DNA of 63,324 nucleotides from Gammaproteobacteria bacterium (lineage in GTDB: Bacteria > Pseudomonadota > Gammaproteobacteria > HTCC5015). The notes under the pieces were generated by a model that saw only the letters and a list, made by a program, of their open reading frames with translations, made no database searches and was not told the DNA's origin. Where the stretch lies: contig JAFGLM010000006.1 of the NCBI GenBank assembly GCA_016928055.1, positions 1 through 63,324 on the forward strand, given 5' to 3'. The position numbers and the translations under genes are program-made. Positions 54,836 to 61,956 of the stretch are shown here, piece by piece. Positions within the stretch are counted from its first letter, which is position 1. Each line of letters starts with the position of its first letter.

Positions 54836-57253
54836 TTACAGAGCAGTGAGCAGATAAGATCGCCCCGCTTTGGCTGTATAAACCGCTTGTTGGCCGTCGG
54901 TATCCAACTCGACTACCCGTCCACTCGAAACTTCAGAAAATTTGAATTTTTGTTTCAATAAATCTGTACGAACAGCGACAGGTCCTGATTGACCATTGCT
55001 TAATGTTGCTTGTTTTAATTTACCGTCAGACCACTGCATGGAAACGGTTATGTCGCCGCGCGCACGCAAGCCTTGTACACTGCCTGTCGACCATGTTGAG
55101 GGCAGGGCAGGTAACAGATGCACTTCATTGTTCTGACTTTGCACCAGCATTTCAGCGATGCCCGCAGTCGCACCAAAGTTGCCGTCGATTTGAAAAGGAG
55201 GATGTGTATCCCATAGATTGGGTAATGTGCTTTCTTTCAATTGTTCGGCCAGCAAGCGATGCGCGTGATCACCATCCAGCAGGCGGGCCCATAAATTAAT
55301 TTTCCAGGCTTTGCTCCAGCCGGTACCGCCATCGCCTCTTGAGCTTAAAGATTTTTTTGCAGCGACCGCGAGCTTGGGAGTGGTAATGGGCGAAATTTGA
55401 TTTCCGGGATGCAGGGCATACAGATGCGACACATGTCGATGTTGATCGTCAGGATCATCAAGATCCTGTCGCCATTCCTGCAGTTGCCCCCACGATCCGA
55501 CACGAATACCGGGATCCAGTTGGTCAAGCACGTCAACCAGTTGCGATTTAAAAAAGCTATCACCCAAGCATTGAGCCGCGTCACGGGTATTGCGCAACAG
55601 ATCATAAACAATTTGTTGCGACATGGAGGCGCCGATAACAAACGGACCATGCTCGGGTGAATAGCTGGGGGATACCAGTAATTGATTACTGTCCGGACCA
55701 CGATATAAGGCCTGCAACCAGACGCGGGCAGCTTCTTTCATAACCGGATACGCGCGCTGACGCAGAAAATTAACGTCGACAGTGAAAAGATAATGCTCGT
55801 AATAATGTTGAGCCAGCCATGCAGCCGCTTCCGGTTGCCAGAAAGCGGTTGGCCAGTCGATAACGCCGGTGAAACCCCAAATATTGGTGTTGAGAAATAA
55901 TGTCCAACCGTCAACACCCAGTAACATCTTTGCCGATTGACGTCCCGGTTCAACCAATGAATCAATGAAATCAAATAATGGATAGGTTGCTTCAGATAAA
56001 TTGGTTTGTTCCGCAAGCCAGTAATTCATCTGCAGATTGATATTAACGTGGTAGTCCGCATTCCAGGGAGGTGTTGCGGAGTTATTCCAGACACCCTGCA
56101 AGTTGGCCGGTAACGAACCAGAACGAGATGAAGCGATTAACAAATAACGGCCGTATTGAAAATAAAGTACTTCCAGCGCTCGATCCGCTGCACTGTTACC
56201 GCCTTTGTATTCTGCGAGTAATCGATCAGTAGGCAGTGTTGGTGCTTGTTGGCCGATATCCAGCGAGACGCGATCAAATAGCAAACGATAATCTGCTTCG
56301 TGTGCGGCTTGTAATTTTGTGTAACCTTTTTTTGCGGCGCGGTTGATGCGTTGCTGAACCAGCGTATGCGGATTTTTGCCGCGATAATGCGGGTAATGTT
56401 GTGCGTAATCGGTAGCCGCTGTTAACAGCAACCAGGCTGCATCGGCATTTGTGATCGTTATGCTGTTTTTGTCATCTTCACGTTGACCGCCTTCAGCGAA
56501 TACCTGCAGCTGTGCTTCATAACGCAGTCCGTTATCGTTTAGTGCCCCGGCGATGGTGAGGCGGCCTTTCTTTATGCTGGTTTTTTTGCTTCGGTTATCC
56601 GGTACGTTGATATTGGCGGTAAATCCGATTTGCCCCGGTTGGTTTGCCGTCAGGCGAATAACCAGAACGTTGTCCGGGTAGCTGGCAAAGTACTCGCGGG
56701 TATAGCGAACACCGTCAGCTTCATAGCTGATTCGCGCAACGGCACGGCTGATATCCAGTTCGCGTTTATAGTGGCTGACATTGCGATGTGAGAAGGAGAG
56801 ACTTAAGTCACCAAAACTCTGATAATTTCCGTAGCCGATGGCTTTGCGACCGAGTTGTTGCGCAACCGCTTCAGGTTGCAGGGAGCCTTGTTGTGCCAGT
56901 TGCTTTTGAACCTGCTTTAATTGCGCAACCGCGGATTTTTCCGGAACGCCAAAATCGTATCCTTCTCTGGAACCCGGTCCGCCGGTCCAGAGTGTTTTTT
57001 CGTTGAACTGGATAAGATCAAGATTCACGCCACCCTGGATCATCGCACCGAGCGCGCCGTTACCAATCGGTAAGCCTTCGCGCTCCCAGTCGGAAGCCGG
57101 TCTGTCGTACCAGAGGAGCAGGGGGGTATCGGTGGCAATGGCGCCGGCTGACGGGAAATGGCATAAGAATGCCATGGCAATCCAGAATGCTGTTCTGGAT
57201 ATCCCCCGCATGCTAATTGGCTTTTCGCCAATTTTTTTTGAATTATCGTTCAC
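54836..57253 (-). CDS. afc95A: GH95 alpha-L-fucosidase
   Basis: 805 residues with a signal peptide whose hydrophobic core is at ~residues 20-40. GH95 signatures: WEREGLPIGNGALGAMIQGG near the start, the active-site asparagines in PPWNADYHVNINLQMNYWLA, and the catalytic Asp region PFQIDGNFGATAGIAEMLVQ near the C-terminus. It hydrolyses alpha-1,2-linked fucose (possibly galactose) by inversion, unmasking galactose for GH35. In Cellvibrio japonicus the equivalent gene sits beside the xyloglucan receptor, as here. It is the first gene of the long minus-strand array and diverges from GH74 at 57417. Confidence 0.95.
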   Translation of the reverse strand: MNDNSKKIGEKPISMRGISRTAFWIAMAFLCHFPSAGAIATDTPLLLWYDRPASDWEREGLPIGNGALGAMIQGGVNLDLIQFNEKTLWTGGPGSREGYDFGVPEKSAVAQLKQVQKQLAQQGSLQPEAVAQQLGRKAIGYGNYQSFGDLSLSFSHRNVSHYKRELDISRAVARISYEADGVRYTREYFASYPDNVLVIRLTANQPGQIGFTANINVPDNRSKKTSIKKGRLTIAGALNDNGLRYEAQLQVFAEGGQREDDKNSITITNADAAWLLLTAATDYAQHYPHYRGKNPHTLVQQRINRAAKKGYTKLQAAHEADYRLLFDRVSLDIGQQAPTLPTDRLLAEYKGGNSAADRALEVLYFQYGRYLLIASSRSGSLPANLQGVWNNSATPPWNADYHVNINLQMNYWLAEQTNLSEATYPLFDFIDSLVEPGRQSAKMLLGVDGWTLFLNTNIWGFTGVIDWPTAFWQPEAAAWLAQHYYEHYLFTVDVNFLRQRAYPVMKEAARVWLQALYRGPDSNQLLVSPSYSPEHGPFVIGASMSQQIVYDLLRNTRDAAQCLGDSFFKSQLVDVLDQLDPGIRVGSWGQLQEWRQDLDDPDDQHRHVSHLYALHPGNQISPITTPKLAVAAKKSLSSRGDGGTGWSKAWKINLWARLLDGDHAHRLLAEQLKESTLPNLWDTHPPFQIDGNFGATAGIAEMLVQSQNNEVHLLPALPSTWSTGSVQGLRARGDITVSMQWSDGKLKQATLSNGQSGPVAVRTDLLKQKFKFSEVSSGRVVELDTDGQQAVYTAKAGRSYLLTAL

Positions 57254-57416
57254 TTTCGATACCGATGACGGTTAGAAAAGTGCGTCCCCTTAGCTAATTG
57301 TCGGATATACTATAGCTTATTGTCACTTATACTATAACAAACCGATTTAATTGCAAATAGAAATTGCATTTTTCTTGACCGACGGTTTGATGACCGATGT
57401 TGCGAGGAGAGGTTGA
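57254..57416. promoter_or_regulatory. Divergent GH95/GH74 promoter with direct repeats
   Basis: TATACTATA occurs at 57306-57314 and 57328-57336, 22 bp (two helical turns) apart. These can also serve as -10 elements (TATACT to the right, TATAGT to the left), so operator and promoter readings are both open. Confidence 0.5.
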
Positions 57417-59720
57417 ATGGGAAGAAAACCGGGTATATTGGAACGGTCGGTGATTCATAATCCCGACCGGAATAATCGGATATATCCCAAAATTGTAAAA
57501 TCCCTGAGCGCTCTGTTGCTCACCGGTACCGTATTAATAAACCTGGCATGTGGCGCCGGTACCAAATCCGTGGTGCCTCACTATGAATGGAAAAATATCA
57601 CGGTCGGAGCAGGGGGTTTTGCACCGAATATTGTTTTCAGCCGGGTGGAGAAAAACCTGGCGTATCTGCGTACCGATATGGGCGGTGCTTATCGCTGGGA
57701 TCAGGACAAGGGAAGCTGGTTGCCACTACAGGACGGCATGGAAGAATCCAGCTATTTTGGTATCGAAAGTCTGGCGCCGGATCCAAAAGATCCTGATGTC
57801 GTATACGCGGCAGCCGGTATGTACCGGCATGAGCCGGCAGCCATTTTGCACTCTGCTAACCGTGGTCAGACCTGGCGCATCACACCGGTACCTTTCCGTA
57901 TGGGTGGCAATGAGGACGGACGGGGTTTGGGTGAGCGGCTGGCTATTGATCCAAATCAAACCTCTATTCTGTATTTTGGCTCACGCCACGATGGACTTTT
58001 TCGCAGCCTGGACCGGGGTGCCAGTTGGGCCAGGGTCGAGTCTTTCCCGCATTCCGGTTCAGGCATGCGTTCTTACCCACAACCGACCAATGCCGGTATC
58101 AGTTTTGTCGTATTTGATCCAGCCAGTGGCAGTAATGGATCGTCGCAGTCGATATACGTCGGAGTGGCCGATCCCGGAGAACAACATCTTTATCAAAGTC
58201 ACGATGGCGGCAAGACCTGGACCGCTGTTAAAAACCAGCCGCCCGCGCAGTTGTTACCGGTGCAAGCGGAGCTGGATGATCAAGGTGTCCTTTATGTTGC
58301 CTATTGCAATGGCATCGGACCGAACGGCGTCACCGATGGTGCAGTCTATAAATGGGGTACTCGTTCCGGCGATTGGACCGATATCAGTCCGCAAAAGAGG
58401 CCGGGTAAACCCGGCGGCGGTTATATGGGCATCAGCCTGGATCGGCAGAAACCGGGCACAGTGGTCGTCGCCAGCATGAATCGCTGGCAACCGTACGATA
58501 CGGTCTGGTATTCCAGCGATGGCGGGGCAAGCTGGTTTGATATCCAACCGGTCAGCAAACGTGATGTCAGTGCAACGCCTTATTTATATTGGGGCAACCC
58601 GGAGGCGGATTTTGGCTGGTGGATCGCCGGTCTGGCTATTGATCCATTTGATTCCGGACATGTTGCCTACACCACCGGCGCGACGCTTTATGCAACCGAT
58701 AATATATTGGCTCAGCCCACGATCAAATGGCAGCCCTGGATAAAAGGTATAGAACAAACCGCGATTATTACACTGACCAGCCTGCCCAAAGGCCCCCCTT
58801 TGTTAAGCGGTTTTGGTGATATCAGCGGTTTTGTGCATGAAGATCTGACTGTTTCACCGCAAGTCCAGTTTGTTGATCCGGTTTTTGCCAATACCAATAC
58901 CATCGACTATGCCGGTCTGGTGCCCAATATTGTTGTTCGCAGCGGAACGCCGGCGCATCGAACCGAAGGCAAAGGTCCGACTCAGGCTTATTCCATTGAC
59001 TTCGGTAAAACCTGGCAGACTGTTGAAGAACCGGAACACCCGGCCAGACCCGGCGATCTGGCCATGGTCGTTTCAGCGAGTGGATCGCGGTTAATGATCA
59101 ATACACCGATTGCCCGCTGGTCAGCTGATCAGGGTAAAAGCTGGCATAAAGCATCAGGCTTACCGGAAAATAGTCGACCGGTTGCAGATAAAAGAGAACC
59201 GCTTGTTTTTTACGCGATGGATTTTAATACCTCGCGGCTGTTTATTTCACGCGATGGCGGCGAAACATTTGTAGCAATTGAAAGCAAGGGATTACCAGAC
59301 AATATCAGTAAGGATCGTCCGGCCTGGCGGGAAATTCCCTGGCCGTTGATGGTGGACCCTTATCAGGCCGGTGAGCTTTGGTTTGTTTCGCATGCAGGAT
59401 TATTTCATTCTATTGATAGCGGCGAAACTTTTGCTAAAGTCGAAACCAATATTCAGGTGCAATTACTCAGCTTTGGTAAACCGAAAACGGTTGGCTCAAA
59501 GGCAACCTTGTTTGCTATTGGTAGTCGCGGTGGTGAACGTGCCATCTGGCAATCCGATGATTCCGGTTTGCACTGGATAAAGTTAAGCGATGATGAACAT
59601 CGGTACGGAAAACGTTATCGTACTTTAAGCGGTGATCTGCAGCATTATGGTCGCGTTTATGTTGGCACGGACGGTCGAGGTATTGTCTACGCGGAACCGG
59701 TGGAGAAGAATGAAGAGTGA
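57417..59720 (+). CDS. GH74 endo-xyloglucanase, lipoprotein
   Basis: 767 residues. GAGGAGAGG precedes the ATG. A 28-residue polar head, hydrophobic helix and INLAC give a probable lipid anchor at Cys45. Tandem seven-bladed propellers carry repeated Asp-box-like motifs (LFRSLDRGASW, LYQSHDGGKTW, WYSSDGGASW, LFISRDGGETF). The general base Asp87 is in RTDMGGAYRW, and the acid Asp is near residue 412 in GLAIDPFDSGHVAYTTGAT. No carbohydrate-binding module is present. It cuts the xyloglucan backbone outside the cell and makes the oligosaccharides for the receptor. It diverges from GH95. Confidence 0.95.
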   Translation: MGRKPGILERSVIHNPDRNNRIYPKIVKSLSALLLTGTVLINLACGAGTKSVVPHYEWKNITVGAGGFAPNIVFSRVEKNLAYLRTDMGGAYRWDQDKGSWLPLQDGMEESSYFGIESLAPDPKDPDVVYAAAGMYRHEPAAILHSANRGQTWRITPVPFRMGGNEDGRGLGERLAIDPNQTSILYFGSRHDGLFRSLDRGASWARVESFPHSGSGMRSYPQPTNAGISFVVFDPASGSNGSSQSIYVGVADPGEQHLYQSHDGGKTWTAVKNQPPAQLLPVQAELDDQGVLYVAYCNGIGPNGVTDGAVYKWGTRSGDWTDISPQKRPGKPGGGYMGISLDRQKPGTVVVASMNRWQPYDTVWYSSDGGASWFDIQPVSKRDVSATPYLYWGNPEADFGWWIAGLAIDPFDSGHVAYTTGATLYATDNILAQPTIKWQPWIKGIEQTAIITLTSLPKGPPLLSGFGDISGFVHEDLTVSPQVQFVDPVFANTNTIDYAGLVPNIVVRSGTPAHRTEGKGPTQAYSIDFGKTWQTVEEPEHPARPGDLAMVVSASGSRLMINTPIARWSADQGKSWHKASGLPENSRPVADKREPLVFYAMDFNTSRLFISRDGGETFVAIESKGLPDNISKDRPAWREIPWPLMVDPYQAGELWFVSHAGLFHSIDSGETFAKVETNIQVQLLSFGKPKTVGSKATLFAIGSRGGERAIWQSDDSGLHWIKLSDDEHRYGKRYRTLSGDLQHYGRVYVGTDGRGIVYAEPVEKNEE

Positions 59721-59885
59721 AAAAAGGAAAAACCGGAACACGTTTCTTGTCATGTTTCTGAAACCTGTCCCAAAATCGCTGGTGTCCTATTAAGAGATTT
59801 TGATGCTTATTAAAAGTCCTTTAATACTGAAGAATGTCGATTGCTTATGGTCTGTCGGACACGAAAGTTATGTTTGGAGATTGAT

Positions 59886-59920
59886 CCCCTCTCCCTCAGG
59901 GAGAGGGTAGGGTGAGGGGG
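59886..59920. repeat. Left inverted repeat bounding the DUF559 gene
   Basis: CCCCTCTCCCTCAGGGAGAG followed by GGTAGGGTGAGGGGG. It is nearly the reverse complement of 60255-60290 and also contains its own CTCCCT/AGGGAG hairpin. The stretch 59721-59885 after GH74 shows no gene or clear terminator. Confidence 0.85.
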
Positions 59921-59926
59921 TAAAAA

Positions 59927-60298
59927 TTGGTTCTATCATTCGCAAAGGCATTGCGAAGTCAGTCGACAGATGCTAGGCGTCTGTTGTGGCATTACTTGCG
60001 AGCGCGCCGATTGGATGGTTTTAAGTTTCGTCGACAACTAGTCATCGAACCTTATATTGTAGATTTTGTATGTCTTGATGCTCGGTTGATCATCGAAGCT
60101 GATGGTGGACAGCATGGTGATCAGCGGAAATACGATAACCAAAAAACAGCGTATTTAGAGACCCGGGGTTACCGGGTTCTAAGGTTTTGGAATCATGAAA
60201 TTCTGACAGATACGCAGGATGTTTTAGAGAAAATTCATCGCGAACTTATTCAATCCCCTCACCCCAACCCCTCTCCCGGAGGGAGAGGGGCTTATTGA
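59927..60298 (+). CDS. DUF559 protein (Vsr-like endonuclease-fold family)
   Basis: 123 residues beginning at TTG 59927; no ATG is in frame, so the start is uncertain. DUF559 core: ARRLLWHYLRARRLDGFKFR, YIVDFVCLDARLIIEADGGQ (acidic catalytic-type residues), RGYRVLRFWNHEILTD. The domain shares the fold of very-short-patch repair and restriction nucleases; function is unknown. The C-terminal residues PHPNPSPGGRGAY are translated from the right inverted repeat, as seen in many database copies I recall. The gene and its two flanking inverted repeats look like one transferable unit inserted between GH74 and the MFS gene. Confidence 0.85.
   Translation: MVLSFAKALRSQSTDARRLLWHYLRARRLDGFKFRRQLVIEPYIVDFVCLDARLIIEADGGQHGDQRKYDNQKTAYLETRGYRVLRFWNHEILTDTQDVLEKIHRELIQSPHPNPSPGGRGAY
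60255..60290. repeat. Right inverted repeat bounding the DUF559 gene
   Basis: CCCCTCACCCCAACCCCTCT followed by CCCGGAGGGAGAGGGG. Reverse-complement partner of 59886-59920, overlapping the last codons of DUF559. Half of the same sequence recurs at 61761-61787. Confidence 0.85.
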
Positions 60299-60332
60299 TT
60301 CAATTTGATGTTAAAAAGCAGAGGTAGTGAAA

Positions 60333-61748
60333 ATGATAACAAAAGACACGGCAACAGAAACGAGTACGCTCTTTATTATCTTGATTAGTTGTGTAGCAAC
60401 CATCGGTGGCTTTTTATTTGGTTTTGACAGCGGGGTTATCAACGGTACCGTTGATGGCCTGCAAATCGCCTTTAACTCCGACAGTGTCGGCACCGGTTTT
60501 AATGTCGCATCCATGTTATTGGGTTGCGCCGTCGGTGCTTTTTTTGCCGGTCGTCTGGCAGACTATTTCGGTCGACGCATGATATTGATTGTTGCGGCGG
60601 TATTTTTTCTGATTTCCGCCTGGGGCTCCGGTGTTGCCGTTAGTTCTGCGGAGTTTGTTTTTTACCGTGTGCTCGGTGGTCTTGCAGTCGGCGCCGCCAG
60701 CGTCATGGCCCCTGCTTATATCAGCGAAGTAGCGCCGGCGCACTATCGCGGTCGCTTAACCACGGTGCAACAGATTGCGATTATTACCGGTATTTTTTCC
60801 GCTTTTGTCAGCAATTATTTTCTGGCCGGGATTGCCGGTGCATCAACCCATGAATTCTGGTTTGGTTACGAAGCCTGGCGCTGGATGTTCTGGGTTGAAA
60901 TGTTACCGGCAGCAATTTTTTTCGTTTGCCTGATGTTTATTCCCGAAAGCCCGCGTTATCTGGTGGTCTCCGGTCGTAAAGCAAAAGCCTTGTCAGTATT
61001 AACCCGACTCTATGGTGCCACTGAAGGGCAGGCAAAAGTAACGGAAATTGATGCGTCGCTGGCAGCCGATCACCACAAACCCAAATTCTCAGACCTGTTG
61101 GCGCCTGGATCAAAGTGGCCCCGCAAAATTGTCTGGATTGGAATCGGTTTGGCAACCTTTCAGCAATTGGTGGGCATCAACGTGGTGTTCTACTACGGCG
61201 CCGTGTTATGGCAGGCGGTGGGATTTTCTGAAAGCGATGCATTGTTGATCAATGTGATATCCGGTGCCGTTAGCATAGGCGCCTGCATTGTGACTGCATT
61301 GTTAATCGATAAAATCGGACGCAAACCTTTGTTGTGGAGCGGCTCGATCGGCATGGCGATTACGCTAGGTGCAATGAGTATAGCGTTTTCTACTGCAACG
61401 CTGGATTCGAGTGGTCAGCTACAGCTATCTGATCAGATGGGTGTTTTGGCACTTATTGCTGCTAATGCATACGTGTTTTTCTTTAATACTTCCTGGGGCC
61501 CGGTGATGTGGGTCATGCTGGGTGAAATGTTCCCGAACCAGATTCGCGGCTCGGGCTTGGCCGTCAGCGGTTTATTCCAGTGGGGTTCCAACTTCGGCAT
61601 CACCATTACTTTCCCTATTTTATTGACAACTATCGGTCTTGCCGGAGCCTACGGTTTCTATGCCTTGTCCGCAGTAGTCTCCGTTTTCTTTGTTTTATAT
61701 ATGGTGCACGAAACCAAGGGACTGGAACTGGAAGAGATGGAAGGTTAG
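60333..61748 (+). CDS. MFS sugar porter (XylE/glucose-transporter family)
   Basis: 471 residues from ATG 60333 (GAGG eight bases upstream; GTG 60327 is less likely). Twelve membrane helices. Sugar-porter signatures: GFLFGFDSGVINGT in helix 1, GRLADYFGRRMIL, RVLGGLAVGAASVMAPAYIS, PESPRYLVVSGR after helix 6, LATFQQLVGINVVFYYG in helix 7, and HETKGLELEEME at the end. The helix-7 QQxxGxN motif contacts the sugar. It would import a monosaccharide such as xylose or glucose with H+; GH31 and GH3 next door release both. It lies 34 bp past the DUF559 unit and is followed by a hairpin at 61761. Confidence 0.95.
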   Translation: MITKDTATETSTLFIILISCVATIGGFLFGFDSGVINGTVDGLQIAFNSDSVGTGFNVASMLLGCAVGAFFAGRLADYFGRRMILIVAAVFFLISAWGSGVAVSSAEFVFYRVLGGLAVGAASVMAPAYISEVAPAHYRGRLTTVQQIAIITGIFSAFVSNYFLAGIAGASTHEFWFGYEAWRWMFWVEMLPAAIFFVCLMFIPESPRYLVVSGRKAKALSVLTRLYGATEGQAKVTEIDASLAADHHKPKFSDLLAPGSKWPRKIVWIGIGLATFQQLVGINVVFYYGAVLWQAVGFSESDALLINVISGAVSIGACIVTALLIDKIGRKPLLWSGSIGMAITLGAMSIAFSTATLDSSGQLQLSDQMGVLALIAANAYVFFFNTSWGPVMWVMLGEMFPNQIRGSGLAVSGLFQWGSNFGITITFPILLTTIGLAGAYGFYALSAVVSVFFVLYMVHETKGLELEEMEG

Positions 61749-61760
61749 TTTGTGAAAAGA

Positions 61761-61787
61761 ACACCCTCTCCCGGAGGGAGAGGGTGT
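61761..61787 (+). terminator. Hairpin after the MFS gene, made from the DUF559-type repeat
   Basis: Perfect 12-bp arms 61761-61772 and 61776-61787 (ACACCCTCTCCC / GGGAGAGGGTGT), loop GGA, identical in its core to the repeats flanking DUF559. It lacks a T-run, so termination is weak or Rho-assisted. Confidence 0.6.
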
Positions 61788-61823
61788 CTAGCGTATTAAC
61801 GAAGTTCTGATTAATTCACTTTT

Positions 61824-61921
61824 GTCATGCCGGACTTGATCCGGCATCCAGTAAATTCAAAGAGTTACTGGATTCCGGCTCCCCGCCTTCGCGGGGACAG
61901 GCTCCGAATTCCGGGAATGAC
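61824..61921. repeat. REP-like element with inverted ends
   Basis: Begins GTCATGCCGGACTTGATCCG and ends CCGAATTCCGGGAATGAC, with an inner CCCCGCCTTCGCGGGG palindrome. Relative of the repeats at 49537-49877. It lies between the MFS and GH13 genes; nothing else is visible in 61788-61956. Confidence 0.7.
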
Positions 61922-61956
61922 TTAATCAGAGATTCCTTAAGTATTCGGGAGAAACG

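Noticed and set aside
57550..58479. 309-codon plus-strand frame inside GH74
   Set aside because: Out-of-frame shadow of the propeller repeats (periodic Trp/Arg), no start signal, and GH74 motifs are intact in the main frame.
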